Numbered from the stretch's first letter, positions 25,748 to 35,833 are shown. The stretch is DNA of 64,000 nt from Bradyrhizobium sp. Arg816 (GCF_029989365.1 NZ_JAPRAQ010000009.1:280781-344780); one strand, 5' to 3'. Notes: generated by a model from the sequence alone, not told the origin. A program made the numbers and translations.

Positions 25748-28189
25748 ATGATGAATCTCGCCGAATATCGCCATTCCGACACTCGTCTTGCCGACTTCCT
25801 GCCTTGGGCAGCCTTGGTCGATGAGGGAATTATCCTGAACAAGGACGGTTCGTTCCAGCGGACGGCAAAATTCCGGGGACCTGACCTCGACAGCGCAGTG
25901 CCGGCTGAACTCGTCGCTGTCGCCGGTCGTTTGAACAATGCCATGCGTCGCCTGGGATCTGGCTGGGCCGTCTTCGTTGAGGCGCAGCGTCATTTTGCGG
26001 GGACCTACCCGCCTAGTTCCTTTCCGGATGTCGCGTCTGCGCTGGTCGACGCGGAACGCAGGGCTCAGTTCGAGGAGGCGGGTGCCCATTATGAGTCCAG
26101 CTACTTCCTGACCTTCCTCTACCTGCCTCCAGAGGAAGGGGCCGCCAGGGCAGAGCAACTGCTCTACGAGGGACGCGATCGGACCGTTGGAGCGGACGCG
26201 CGCGAGGTCCTCCGCGGGTTTATCGACCAGACCAATCGTGTGCTTCAGCTCGTTGAAGGGTTCATGCCGGAATGCACCTGGCTCGACGATCAGGACACGC
26301 TGACCTACCTGCACTCGACGATCTCGACCAAGCGTCACCGTGTTCGCGTGCCCGAAATTCCGATGTACATCGATGCGCTGTTGGCAGATCAGCCGCTGAC
26401 CGGCGGGCTAGAGCCGATGTTGGGCTCAGCCAATATTCGGGTCCTGACGATTGTTGGCTTTCCGGGCGCCACGACCCCGGGGATCCTGGACGACTTGAAT
26501 CGCCTGCCATTCTCTTATCGTTGGTCGACTCGCGCGATCATGCTCGACAAGACCGACGCCACCAAGCTTCTGACCAAGATTCGGCGGCAGTGGTTCGCCA
26601 AGCGAAAGTCGATTGGCGCCATTCTCAAGGAGGTCATGACGAACGAGGCGTCGACGCTGCTCGATACCGACGCACACAACAAGGCGCTTGATGCCGACGC
26701 GGCGTTGCAGGAACTAGGGTCGGATCAGATCGGGCAAGCTTTTGTTACGGCGACCATCACTGTTTGGGACCGTGATCCCAACGCTGCCGATGAAAAGCTG
26801 AGGTTGGTCGAGAAGGTCATCCAGGGTCGCGATTTCACCTGCATGATTGAGACGGTGAACGCCGTCGAAGCCTGGCTCGGCAGTCTGCCGGGGCACGTCT
26901 ACGCCAATGTGCGGCAGCCTCCGATTTCGACCCTCAACCTCGCCCATATGATTCCGATGTCGGCCGTGTGGGCCGGCGAGGCGAGGGATCGGCACTTCAA
27001 GGGTCCGCCACTCCTGTTTGGCAAGACCGAGGGATCGACGCCGTTCCGATTCTCGCTTCACGTCGGCGACGTCGGCCATACCCTTGTGGTCGGACCGACG
27101 GGGGCTGGCAAGTCGGTACTCCTCGCTCTGATGGCGCTACAGTTCAGGCGTTATCCAAACTCTCAGGTCTTTGCGTTCGACTTCGGTGGTTCGATCCGGG
27201 CGCCCGCTCTCGCCATGGACGGTGATTGGCACGATCTGGGCGGGGCATTGTCTGACGGAGGTGAGCAACCCGTTGCGTTGCAGCCGCTGGCTTGGATCGA
27301 CGATCCTTCCGAGCGCGGATGGGCCACGGAATGGATCTGCGCAATCCTTGCGCGGGAAAGGGTCGAGATTACCCCGGAGGTCAAGGATCATCTGTGGTCG
27401 GCGCTGACATCTCTCGCTTCGGCGCCGAGGGAGGAACGGACCCTCACGGGCCTGTCCGTGCTGCTTCAATTGAACTCCCTGAAACGCGCCTTGCAACCTT
27501 ATTGCCTCGGCGGTCCGTCCGGGCGCCTGCTCGATGCCGAATTCGAGCGCCTAGGCGAGGCCTCGGTCCAGGCGTTTGAGACCGAAGGCTTGATTGGAAC
27601 AAGCGCGGCACCGGCTGTGCTGGCGTACCTCTTTCATCGCATCGGGGACCGTCTCGATGGGCGGCCGACACTTCTGATTGTCGATGAGGGTTGGCTTGCC
27701 CTCGACGACGAGGATTTCGCCGGCCAGCTCCGGGAATGGCTGAAGACGCTTCGGAAAAAGAACACGTCTGTCATCTTCGCGACCCAGTCACTTTCGGACA
27801 TTGATGGCTCTGCGATTGCGCCGGCTATCATCGAAAGCTGCCCAACGCGCCTGTTGCTCCCGAACGAACGGGCGATCGAACCGCAGATCACTGCCATCTA
27901 TCGCCGCTTTGGCCTCAATGACCGCCAGATCGAGCTTCTGAGTCGGGCAACGCCAAAGCGCGACTACTACTGCCAGTCGCGTCGCGGCAACCGGATGTTC
28001 GAACTTGGCCTTGGTGAGGTTGCGCTCGCATTTATCGCAGCCTCTTCCAAGACAGACCAGGCCACCATCACGCAACTCATCGCCGAACATGGACCCGACG
28101 GCTTCGTGCCTGCGTGGCTCCAGCATCGTGGCGTCGCCTGGGCGGCAGATCTGATCCCCAATCTCGTCAATCTGGAAAAATCGCTATGA
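25748..28189 (+). CDS. trbE: Conjugation ATPase TrbE (VirB4 family)
   Basis: 813 residues (ATG 25748, or the adjacent ATG 25751). The largest channel ATPase, powering pilus assembly and DNA transfer. N-terminal CagE/VirB4 domain (LAEYRHSDTRLADFLPWAAL), Walker A VVGPTGAGKSVLLALMAL near residue 450, and Walker B TLLIVDEGWLALDDEDF near residue 643. It is full length and overlaps trbJ by 4 bp. Confidence 0.96.
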   Translation: MMNLAEYRHSDTRLADFLPWAALVDEGIILNKDGSFQRTAKFRGPDLDSAVPAELVAVAGRLNNAMRRLGSGWAVFVEAQRHFAGTYPPSSFPDVASALVDAERRAQFEEAGAHYESSYFLTFLYLPPEEGAARAEQLLYEGRDRTVGADAREVLRGFIDQTNRVLQLVEGFMPECTWLDDQDTLTYLHSTISTKRHRVRVPEIPMYIDALLADQPLTGGLEPMLGSANIRVLTIVGFPGATTPGILDDLNRLPFSYRWSTRAIMLDKTDATKLLTKIRRQWFAKRKSIGAILKEVMTNEASTLLDTDAHNKALDADAALQELGSDQIGQAFVTATITVWDRDPNAADEKLRLVEKVIQGRDFTCMIETVNAVEAWLGSLPGHVYANVRQPPISTLNLAHMIPMSAVWAGEARDRHFKGPPLLFGKTEGSTPFRFSLHVGDVGHTLVVGPTGAGKSVLLALMALQFRRYPNSQVFAFDFGGSIRAPALAMDGDWHDLGGALSDGGEQPVALQPLAWIDDPSERGWATEWICAILARERVEITPEVKDHLWSALTSLASAPREERTLTGLSVLLQLNSLKRALQPYCLGGPSGRLLDAEFERLGEASVQAFETEGLIGTSAAPAVLAYLFHRIGDRLDGRPTLLIVDEGWLALDDEDFAGQLREWLKTLRKKNTSVIFATQSLSDIDGSAIAPAIIESCPTRLLLPNERAIEPQITAIYRRFGLNDRQIELLSRATPKRDYYCQSRRGNRMFELGLGEVALAFIAASSKTDQATITQLIAEHGPDGFVPAWLQHRGVAWAADLIPNLVNLEKSL

Positions 28190-28914
28190 GACCTCTTGGC
28201 CTATTGGCGACCACGGCCGCCTTCGCGCTGCTGCTTGGCGTTACGCTGCCCGCACGGGCGCTGATCGTCTTTGATCCCACCAACTACGTCCAGAATGTCC
28301 TTACGGCCGCGCGGGAGCTCCAGCAGATTAATAATCAGATCACCTCGTTGCAGAACGAGGCTCAGATGCTGATCAATCAGGCAAAGAATCTGGCAAGCCT
28401 GCCGTATTCGTCGCTGCAGCAACTGCAATCCTCGATCCAGCGCACGCAGCAATTGCTGGCGCAGGCCCAACGCATCGCATACGACGTGCAGCAGATAGAT
28501 CGCGCCTTCGCGACCAGCTACGCGCCAGCGACCAGCAGCCAATCGAACCAGTTACTAATCTCCAACGCTCAGTCGCGTTGGCAGAATTCCTATGCCGCGA
28601 CGCAAGATGCGCTTCGTGTCCAGGCCGGCATCGTTGGCAACCTCGACACCAATCGCATCCAGACGTCTGCCCTCGTAACCTCGAGCCAGAGTGCCAGCGG
28701 CACCTTGCAGGCAACTCAGGCCGGCAACCAGATCCTCGCGCTTCAAGCGCAACAACTTGCCGATCTCACAGCGGCCGCGGCGGCACAGGGCAGGGCGCAG
28801 AGTCTTGAAGCCGCTCAGCGCGCCTCGGCTCAGGATCAGGGACGAGAACAGCTTCGGCGCTTCCTGACACCAGGGCAGGGCTATCAATCCTCCAATGTGC
28901 AGATGTTCCACTGA
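28186..28914 (+). CDS. trbJ: Conjugal transfer protein TrbJ (VirB5-like)
   Basis: 242 residues. A signal peptide (LLATTAAFALLLGVTLPARA) is followed by a Gln-rich coiled-coil body (LQQINNQITSLQNEAQMLIN). It is a periplasmic/pilus-tip component. The start overlaps the trbE stop and its own stop overlaps trbK. Confidence 0.94.
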   Translation: MRPLGLLATTAAFALLLGVTLPARALIVFDPTNYVQNVLTAARELQQINNQITSLQNEAQMLINQAKNLASLPYSSLQQLQSSIQRTQQLLAQAQRIAYDVQQIDRAFATSYAPATSSQSNQLLISNAQSRWQNSYAATQDALRVQAGIVGNLDTNRIQTSALVTSSQSASGTLQATQAGNQILALQAQQLADLTAAAAAQGRAQSLEAAQRASAQDQGREQLRRFLTPGQGYQSSNVQMFH

Positions 28915-29282
28915 TGACCGACATAAGGGCATTCAAGGCGCTGTCGCTGCTTACGACAATCGGCCTAGTGGCCGTAGCGGCCTGCACGATTCAGCTGCGT
29001 GGCCGAGACGAATCTGGGTCGGCGCCGAAGGCGGAGCAGACGACCGATGCAGCCAACGCCGACCTCGTACGTTGCCGCGGCGTCACTCCGGAGGAGACGG
29101 CAGGCTATCGCCACTGCCAGCAGATTTGGGCCGAAAACCGGCGCCGCTTCCTTGGCAGGAAAGACGGCGTCGGAGCTCCCGGCCACGATGACTCAACCAG
29201 CTCGATAACTGCCCAAAAGGATCAAAGCCGGATCCCGCAGGGATATCCGAACCCGGCGACACCCGAGGCGAACAAGCCATGA
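28914..29282 (+). CDS. trbK: Putative entry-exclusion protein TrbK
   Basis: 122 residues of the alternative TrbK family. The hydrophobic N-terminus ends in a lipobox-like VAACT, suggesting an inner-membrane lipoprotein, followed by the conserved VRCRGVTPEETAGYRHCQQI and WAENRRRF. It is thought to block redundant mating into a cell that already carries the element. Confidence 0.85.
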   Translation: MTDIRAFKALSLLTTIGLVAVAACTIQLRGRDESGSAPKAEQTTDAANADLVRCRGVTPEETAGYRHCQQIWAENRRRFLGRKDGVGAPGHDDSTSSITAQKDQSRIPQGYPNPATPEANKP

Positions 29283-30508
29283 CTGGTACGGCGATCATCG
29301 ACCAGTTCCTGGAAACGTTCACGCGTTATATCGATAATGGCTTCGGGCTGCTGGAGAGTGATGTCGGATATCTCGCAACGACCCTTGCTGCGATCGACAT
29401 CACGCTCGCCGCGTTGTTCTGGAGTTGGGGAACTGACGAGGACATCATCGCGCGCCTCGTCAAGAAGACGCTCTTCGTGGGGGTCTTCGCCTACCTCATC
29501 GGCAACTGGAACAGCCTGGCGCGCATCATCTTCGAGAGCTTTGCCGGCCTTGGGCTGAAAGCATCCGGCACAAGCCTGTCCGCATCCGACTTCCTTAGAC
29601 CGGGAAAGATCGCCCAAGTCGGACTCGATGCCGGCCGACCATTACTCGATTCGATCTCGAATCTGATGGGCTACATCAGCTTCTTCGAGAACTTCGTGCA
29701 GATCGTTGTTCTCCTGTTCGCTTGGGTCGTGGTGCTACTTGCCTTCTTCATTTTGGCGATCCAGCTCTTTGTCACCCTGATCGAGTTCAAGCTCACGACG
29801 CTCGCCGGCTTCGTGCTCATTCCCTTCGGACTGTTTGGCAAGACTGCCTTCGCGGCAGAGCGGGTCTTGGGTAACGTCATCTCTTCAGGGATCAAGGTCC
29901 TGGTCCTGGCCGTCATCGTCGGCATTGGCTCGACCCTGTTTTCGCAGTTCACCGCTGGCTTTGGCGGCGCTCAGCCGACCATTGAAGACGCGATGACCTT
30001 GGTCCTTGCCGCACTATCTTTGCTGGGCCTCGGTATCTTTGGTCCCGGAATCGCGAACGGCCTGGTGTCGGGCGGACCCCAACTCGGCGCCGGGGCCGCG
30101 ATTGGAACTGGCCTTGCTGCCGGCGGCATTGTAGCGGCGGGCGCGGGTCTTGCCGCCGGAGGCGTTGGTCTAGCTGGCGGCGCGATTGCTGGCGCCGCGC
30201 GCGGTGGCGGCGCTGTCATAAGCGGAGCATCAGCCGCCTACCGCAGCGGCGGCCTTGCCGGCGCCGCGGAGGCCGGCGCTTCCGCTGCCATGAGCCCGTT
30301 GCGTCGTGCAGCGGCTGCGCTCGGCGGAGGTGGGCAGGCCGGCGCGCAGGCCGCCAGCACTTCGGCCGAAGGGCAGCCCGATTGGGCGCGGCGCATAAAG
30401 CGAGCCGAGACTATTCGACACGGTGCGTCGGCAGCCGGGCACGCGATCCGCTCAGGCGATCACGGTGGCAGCGGCTCTTCCGTCGATTTGTCTGAAGGAG
30501 AGCGCTGA
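29279..30508 (+). CDS. trbL: Conjugal transfer protein TrbL (VirB6 family)
   Basis: 409 residues. A polytopic inner-membrane channel protein: the N-terminal half holds about five transmembrane segments (ALFWSWGTDEDIIARLVKKT, FVQIVVLLFAWVVVLLAFFI). The C-terminal third is very rich in Gly and Ala, as usual for TrbL. It overlaps trbK by 4 bp. The 99 bp to trbF hold no further gene. Confidence 0.95.
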   Translation: MTGTAIIDQFLETFTRYIDNGFGLLESDVGYLATTLAAIDITLAALFWSWGTDEDIIARLVKKTLFVGVFAYLIGNWNSLARIIFESFAGLGLKASGTSLSASDFLRPGKIAQVGLDAGRPLLDSISNLMGYISFFENFVQIVVLLFAWVVVLLAFFILAIQLFVTLIEFKLTTLAGFVLIPFGLFGKTAFAAERVLGNVISSGIKVLVLAVIVGIGSTLFSQFTAGFGGAQPTIEDAMTLVLAALSLLGLGIFGPGIANGLVSGGPQLGAGAAIGTGLAAGGIVAAGAGLAAGGVGLAGGAIAGAARGGGAVISGASAAYRSGGLAGAAEAGASAAMSPLRRAAAALGGGGQAGAQAASTSAEGQPDWARRIKRAETIRHGASAAGHAIRSGDHGGSGSSVDLSEGER

Positions 30509-30607
30509 CACGCCGCCATTGCACCTTCGCTATCCGCTGCGCGGGCGTCTCAAACGCGGACACCGCTCGACTCGAAACCGATCACTTGATCTCAGGGGCA
30601 ACTATCG

Positions 30608-31291
30608 ATGTTCAAACGACCTTCCGTTCATTACGGGCGCATGCCCGAACCGGTTACGCCGTATCAGAAAGCAGCGCAGGTTTGGGACGAACGCATTGGA
30701 TCCGCCCGCTTACAAGCCAAGAATTGGCGCTTGATGGCGTTCGGCTGCCTGATGCTATCGGCCGTTCTCGCAGGTAGCCATGTCTGGCAATCGAGCCAAG
30801 GCTCGATCACGCCGTGGGTGGTTGAAGTCGATCATCTCGGCCAAGCCCAAAGGGTTGCGCCGGCCAACATCGACTATCAACCGACTGACGCTCAGATCGC
30901 CTACCATCTGGCGCGCTTCATCGACGATGTCAGAGGTCTACCGGCCGACGGTATCGTTCTGCGCCGAAACTGGCTCAGGGCCTATGATTTCACGACCGAT
31001 CGTGGCGCCGCTGCGCTCAACGACTACGCGCGCAACAACGACCCCTTTGCCAAGCTGAGTAAGGTGCAAATTTCCGTCGACGTATCGAGCGTCATTCGCG
31101 CGTCGTCGGAAAGCTTTCGGGTCGCGTGGACCCAGCGCACCTACGACAACGGCTCGCTGAGCTCGACTGAACGTTGGACTGCAATCCTCACGATCGTGAT
31201 CGAGACGCCGCGCGATGCCGAACGCCTGCGCAAGAATCCCCTTGGCGTCTATGTCCGCGCCATCAACTGGTCAAAGGAGTTGAGTCAGTGA
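30608..31291 (+). CDS. trbF: Conjugal transfer protein TrbF (VirB8 family)
   Basis: 227 residues. Bitopic inner-membrane protein with a short cytoplasmic N-terminus (PEPVTPYQKAAQVWDERIGS), one transmembrane helix near residue 45 and a periplasmic NTF2-like domain (WLRAYDFTTDRGAAALNDYA). It nucleates the channel. It overlaps trbG by 4 bp. Confidence 0.95.
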   Translation: MFKRPSVHYGRMPEPVTPYQKAAQVWDERIGSARLQAKNWRLMAFGCLMLSAVLAGSHVWQSSQGSITPWVVEVDHLGQAQRVAPANIDYQPTDAQIAYHLARFIDDVRGLPADGIVLRRNWLRAYDFTTDRGAAALNDYARNNDPFAKLSKVQISVDVSSVIRASSESFRVAWTQRTYDNGSLSSTERWTAILTIVIETPRDAERLRKNPLGVYVRAINWSKELSQ

Positions 31292-32322
31292 CTAAGACGC
31301 CGTCTGACGTTCATTCGAAATGTTCCCTTCAGCAAAGCAGGCTCAATTCGGCTTGGCTCGAGTTCGTGAGCTCGAAGCGTGCATTTCTGTCCGCTCTTCT
31401 GCTTTGCTCGTCTGTGCTCGGTGGGTGTGCGACCTACATTCCGCCGGAGATCAGCTATGACGCGGATGTCCCTCCGCTGCGGGCGGTTCCGGCGGCTCTG
31501 GACGACAGATCGCGACCACTTCACGTTCCGCCACTCTGGAAGCCGGCCCTTGGCGGGAAATCGGGCGCGAAAGAGGACGCTGAACCCGTGAGCCGGGTTG
31601 AGACCGCAAACAGCGCAGCCCGGGTCGAACCGCGCAAGCGGGGGTATTTCAACGCAGCGCAAATCTACGCTTACAGCCCCGGAGCGCTCTTTCAGATCTA
31701 CGCTGCGCCTGGGCAGATCACGGATATCGCGCTCGAGGAGGGAGAGCAGTTGACGGGATCAGGGCCCATCGCGGCCGGCGACACCGTCCGCTGGGTCGTA
31801 GGGGATACCGAGAGCGGGAGTGGCGATACGCGACGGGTCCACATCCTGGTCAAGCCAACCCGCGCATCGATCGAGACCAATCTTATCGTCAATACTGACC
31901 GGCGCACCTACCTGATTGAGCTCCGCTCCCGCGAGCGGCCATACATGCCGTCTGTTGCCTGGTACTATCCTGAAACGGTACGCGAACGGTCCCGTTCAGC
32001 CGCTCTGAAACCCGCTCTTCCGGACCCGGCGCAGCGCATCTCCCGCTATGCCATTGAAGGGGACAGTCCTCCCTGGCGGCCGCTCGCCGCATATGACGAT
32101 GGCCGCAAAGTCTATGTCGAATTCTCGCAAGGCATCGTGCAGGGCGAGATGCCTCCACTTTTCGTCATCGGCCCGGACGGCAAGACCGAACTCGTCAACT
32201 ACCGCGCATACGGCAACGTGCTGATCGTTGATCGGCTGTTTGCTGCCGCTGAGCTCCGGCTCGGCGGTGAGCACCAGCAGAAGGTCAGGATCGTCAGGAC
32301 GGACGGGAGGCCGTCGTCATGA
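31288..32322 (+). CDS. trbG: Conjugal transfer protein TrbG (VirB9 family)
   Basis: 344 residues from GTG 31288, placed by the 4-bp overlap with trbF. A secretion signal ends in a lipobox (SSVLGGCATYIPPE), which would anchor it to the outer membrane. It carries the family boxes FQIYAAPGQITDIALEEGE, THRVHILVKP-like RRVHILVKPTRASIETNLIV and DGRKVYVEF. Part of the outer-membrane core with TrbI. Confidence 0.94.
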   Translation: MTKTPSDVHSKCSLQQSRLNSAWLEFVSSKRAFLSALLLCSSVLGGCATYIPPEISYDADVPPLRAVPAALDDRSRPLHVPPLWKPALGGKSGAKEDAEPVSRVETANSAARVEPRKRGYFNAAQIYAYSPGALFQIYAAPGQITDIALEEGEQLTGSGPIAAGDTVRWVVGDTESGSGDTRRVHILVKPTRASIETNLIVNTDRRTYLIELRSRERPYMPSVAWYYPETVRERSRSAALKPALPDPAQRISRYAIEGDSPPWRPLAAYDDGRKVYVEFSQGIVQGEMPPLFVIGPDGKTELVNYRAYGNVLIVDRLFAAAELRLGGEHQQKVRIVRTDGRPSS

Positions 32323-33530
32323 ACACCCGGAATGAAAACGATCACGAGCAAGCAGTGCCGCCGGAGACACAAGCGGAGCAGTCCGAAAGCTTCCGCTTGA
32401 GAGCGGAGCATCCGCGCGTGACCAGGTTGTCGCGGAAGGTCCTGGCCGGCGGGAGCGCGGTTGCATTGCTTGTCATCGGCGGAGCGGTACTGTGGTCGCT
32501 GCAGAGCAATCGTCCCCGCAATCAGGCGGCCGATGAGCTTTACAGCACCGACCGTCACAACGTTGCCGACGGCATTATGACGCTGCCGAAGGACTATGCC
32601 GGCGTTCCGCGCCAGCCAATCCCGCAGCTTGGTCCGCCGCTCCCCGGGGACCTCGGTCGACCGATCCTTGCCGCTCAAGGCCAGTCGCCGGCGATCGGGG
32701 CTGATCCTGACCAGCAGCGCCGGGATCAAGAGGCCGAGGCAGCCCGCATCAGTCATCCATTCGCTTCGACCAATGGACGTGAAGTACGTCCGCCCACCGC
32801 TGCGATTATTGGAAGTGACCGCGTCGTGCCATCGAATGCAACGGGGACCGGCGATGACGCATCTGCACAGAGCGGTCAGGACCGAAAGCTTGCCTTCGTG
32901 AACGCCTCTGTAGACCGTCGCACGGTCAGCCCTGACCGCATCACCAGGCCGGCCTCACGATATATCGTGCAGGCCGGGACGGTCATTCCGGGAGCCCTAA
33001 TCACGGGAATCCGATCAGACCTTCCAGGCCTAGTCACGGCACAGGTAACCGAGAACATATTTGATACACCGACCGGCCGCTTTCTGCTTGTGCCCCAGGG
33101 AGCGCGTCTGATCGGCATGTACGATAGTCAGGTCACTTTCGGTCAATCCCGCGTCCTTCTCGCCTGGACGCGGCTGATCATGCCGAATGGACGTTCTATC
33201 GTTCTCGAGCGGCAGCCTGGCGCTGACAGCGCTGGCTACGCAGGCCTCGAAGACGAGGTCGACAATCACTGGGGTGAGCTGTTCAAGGCTGCGGCACTAT
33301 CGACGTTTCTGGCGGTCGGGACCGAACTAGGGGCAGGTTCGGACACAAATAGCAACAACAGCGCCATCATCCAGGCATTGCGACACGGCGCCTCCGACTC
33401 ACTAAATCAAACCGGACAGCAGGTGGTTCGACGCAGTCTCAACATCCAGCCTACTTTGACCGTACGACCGGGCTTCCCGGTTCGTGTTCTTGTCAATCGT
33501 GACCTCATACTTACGCCGTATGGAGGCTGA
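32319..33530 (+). CDS. trbI: Conjugal transfer protein TrbI (VirB10 family)
   Basis: 403 residues spanning both membranes: one inner-membrane helix near residues 45-65, a Pro-rich periplasmic linker, and a C-terminal beta domain (YIVQAGTVIPGALITGIRSD, TGRFLLVPQGARLIGMYDSQ, GELFKAAALSTFLAVGTELG). It transmits ATPase energy to the outer-membrane pore. It overlaps trbG by 4 bp. Confidence 0.95.
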   Translation: MNTRNENDHEQAVPPETQAEQSESFRLRAEHPRVTRLSRKVLAGGSAVALLVIGGAVLWSLQSNRPRNQAADELYSTDRHNVADGIMTLPKDYAGVPRQPIPQLGPPLPGDLGRPILAAQGQSPAIGADPDQQRRDQEAEAARISHPFASTNGREVRPPTAAIIGSDRVVPSNATGTGDDASAQSGQDRKLAFVNASVDRRTVSPDRITRPASRYIVQAGTVIPGALITGIRSDLPGLVTAQVTENIFDTPTGRFLLVPQGARLIGMYDSQVTFGQSRVLLAWTRLIMPNGRSIVLERQPGADSAGYAGLEDEVDNHWGELFKAAALSTFLAVGTELGAGSDTNSNNSAIIQALRHGASDSLNQTGQQVVRRSLNIQPTLTVRPGFPVRVLVNRDLILTPYGG

Positions 33531-33534
33531 CAAC

Positions 33535-33777
33535 ATGCCAAGACTCAAAATAGGAGAGCTTCCAGACGACAAGCCCGTCAAAGTGAGTACGGAGCTGCCT
33601 GCGGCCGTGCATCGTGATCTCATTGCATATGCAGAAGCGCTTAAGCGTCAGGGTGGTCAAGTGGTCGATCCGACTAAACTCATCGCCCCCATGTTGGCGC
33701 GCTTTATGGCCACGGATCGAGGATTTTCTAAACTGAAACGTGAAGGACACGTTCCGGCCGCTGAGGAAGGACAGTGA
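33535..33777 (+). CDS. DUF2274 protein at the end of the trb operon
   Basis: 80 residues from ATG 33535, 4 bp after trbI. It matches DUF2274 (MPRLKIGELPDDKPVKVSTE, AAVHRDLIAYAEALKR), the usual last gene of this trb cluster. The role is unknown; the N-terminal half resembles a ribbon-helix-helix fold. Confidence 0.87.
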   Translation: MPRLKIGELPDDKPVKVSTELPAAVHRDLIAYAEALKRQGGQVVDPTKLIAPMLARFMATDRGFSKLKREGHVPAAEEGQ

Positions 33778-33956
33778 CGCTCAAGGGTTTCCGAAGCTGT
33801 TGGTCGACGCTAAATAGTTGCGTAGATCAAACCTAGGCGCTGCCGAGTTGAGCTGAGATATCGTGTCGGAAAGTGTGTTCCCGCGTCTGCCGAAACAACT
33901 CCGCTTACCAGGTTTTCTCATTTTCAGACGCGAGAGCGCTGGGCATCGACGTGCAA

Positions 33957-34865
33957 TTATTTAGTCACCTTCAGCCGCGTTACACTGCTTCGGCCATCGA
34001 CGCTGACAGGCACGTCACCCTCGATCGTGGCCCGACGTACGACGCGATGCTGGTCCCCGTAATCGTTGACCGCGTAATGCTGCGTTGCGCGGTTATCCCA
34101 TATCGCAATATCGCCCTCTAACCAGTTCCAGCGCACAGTGTTTTCGGGCGCGGTGATGTGAGACTGGAGCAGATCGAACAGCTTTTGTCCGTCGTATTTG
34201 GGGATCCCAACAAAATGCTTCACCAAGGCGCCGAGCACTAGCGTCCGCTCGCCTGTTTCGGGATGGACGCGTACGACGGGATGCTCGGTCTCAAAAACCG
34301 TTCTGGTGAACACCTCGTCAAAGTGTTTCTTGTCGACCTCGCGGACACGCGCGATCCCGGCGTAATCGAAGACGTTGCTGTGAACGGCCCATAGGCCCTC
34401 GGCGAGCCGTTGTAGTGGCGGCGGCAAACCAAGATAAGCGGCAGCTGTGTTCGACCACAGGGTGTCGCCTCCGAACGTTGGCATTACAACGGCCCGCAGG
34501 ACCAAAATCTTGGGATAGGCGTCGGCGAAGGTTCCATCCGCGTGCCAAACGTCGGCGCGACCGCCGCCGCGACTGGAGTCCAGTTCGAGCAGCGACGCCA
34601 TCCCCTTGGTAGCACCGAGCATCGGATGTGGCACTAGCTTTCCGAGACGAGCGGCAAAGCGCTCCTGCTCCGCGTCATTGAGATGTCCTTGATTGCGGAA
34701 GAAGATCACCTTGTGCTCGAGCAATAAGCTGTTGATCGCGGCGATCGCGTGATCCGGTAGATCGCCTGATAGCTTGATATTTTTGACTTCGGCGCCGATG
34801 CGCGCTGCATGTTTCGCAACATCGGTGCTCGGAATGACGCCGCCGATCAAAGCGTTTGTGCTCAT
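33957..34865 (-). CDS. TauD/TfdA-family 2-oxoglutarate dioxygenase
   Basis: 302 residues. ATG at 34865 was chosen because MSTNALIGGVIPSTDVAKHA begins the family N-terminus; a longer in-frame start lacks homology. Fe(II)/2-oxoglutarate oxygenase with the HxD motif in WHADGTFADAYP, distal His and Arg in DQHRVVRRATIEG, and IAIWDNRATQHYAVNDYGD. The substrate (taurine, another sulfonate, an aryloxy acid or a natural-product intermediate) cannot be assigned. A consensus sigma-54 promoter lies 57 bp upstream. It faces the end of the trb operon. Confidence 0.9.
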   Translation of the reverse strand: MSTNALIGGVIPSTDVAKHAARIGAEVKNIKLSGDLPDHAIAAINSLLLEHKVIFFRNQGHLNDAEQERFAARLGKLVPHPMLGATKGMASLLELDSSRGGGRADVWHADGTFADAYPKILVLRAVVMPTFGGDTLWSNTAAAYLGLPPPLQRLAEGLWAVHSNVFDYAGIARVREVDKKHFDEVFTRTVFETEHPVVRVHPETGERTLVLGALVKHFVGIPKYDGQKLFDLLQSHITAPENTVRWNWLEGDIAIWDNRATQHYAVNDYGDQHRVVRRATIEGDVPVSVDGRSSVTRLKVTK

Positions 34866-34921
34866 CTTGCTTTTCCAAGCCCTTGCAGTTCTTCCTCGCC
34901 CATTGGAGCAAATGATCTTCA

Positions 34922-34936
34922 GCAAGCATCGTGCCA
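34922..34936 (-). promoter_or_regulatory. Sigma-54 (-24/-12) promoter of the TauD-like gene
   Basis: Read on the minus strand the site is TGGCACGATGCTTGC, a full match to the RpoN consensus TGGCAC-N5-TTGC with GG-N10-GC spacing. Transcription would start near 34910, giving a short 5' UTR before ATG 34865. No perfect NifA site (TGT-N10-ACA) was seen in the ~200 bp upstream. Confidence 0.82.
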
Positions 34937-35129
34937 AGCGAAAGACAAACATGTACTCGACAATGGGCAGTGAACGAATCGTGGCATTTGGCGCGAGTCC
35001 TCGAACTGAGCCAGTGGTTGGGCCGAGTGACGAAAGAACTCGATCGCCGACCTCACCCCTTCGAATGTCGAATCGCGAAGCGGACAGCAGGAGCGCGCCA
35101 ACGGCAGATCTTCAGTTATGCTTCTGTAA

Positions 35130-35833
35130 TCACTCAACTACGCTGAAAAAGCAATGTTTCTGCAGAATTGGCAATAGTTCATGATGGTCATGAATCATGT
35201 AGTCGAGCTCTGCCGCCCGCAAGCGCGCTTCGGAAACAAATTCTTCCACGATTGATACGTTGATGAGACCGAGATTGCGGGCAATTTCCGTCTCAACTGG
35301 CATATCGCCCACGATGACGGTTCTTCTGGGGATAAATCATTGGCCTGCATATAGAAGCGCAGCCGCTCTTCCTTGCTCATGCTCCTAAACTGAGTTGCGC
35401 GGCTCGCAAATGCGAAAATGTCGCTGACGTAAGTCTCAATTCCAAGTCTTTGCACACTCAACAAATGTGATTGCTGACAATGACGGTTTGGACGGCTCTC
35501 TGATCAGCGGCGAGCGAAGACATTTCGTGCCCCTTTTACGTAAGGCGGCGTAGCGCGCCAAGAATTCGTAGGTGTCGTGCAAAATGGCGCCCTCCTTGCC
35601 ATGCATGAGCTCGATTCATTTGTCGACATACCCAGATTGCGGAAAAGAATGGAGGGGAGCTCAAACTCCTCTCGAAACCCATCCATATCGATGATCGCGC
35701 GGCTGAAGCCGCTCAAAATAGCTTTGACGGTTTGCAACACCGCATTGGCGTCATCGAGTAGTGTGCCACAATGGCGGATCTCATGCGTGAACCTGGGGCA
35801 CGTCATCTTGCGGTAATCGATTTGTTTAAGCAA
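35130..35833 (-). pseudogene. Broken HAD-superfamily hydrolase
   Basis: Pieces of a phosphoglycolate-phosphatase-like HAD protein in several frames. The N-terminal motif reads FSRAIIDMDGFREEFELPSI, then AILHDTYEFLARYAALRKRG after a shift near 35590. After another shift comes the late motif VIVGDMPVETEIARNLGLIN and AELDYMIHDHHELLPIL. At least two frameshifts separate them. The order and strand are those of one gene, so decay in place is more likely than shuffling. Confidence 0.68.
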
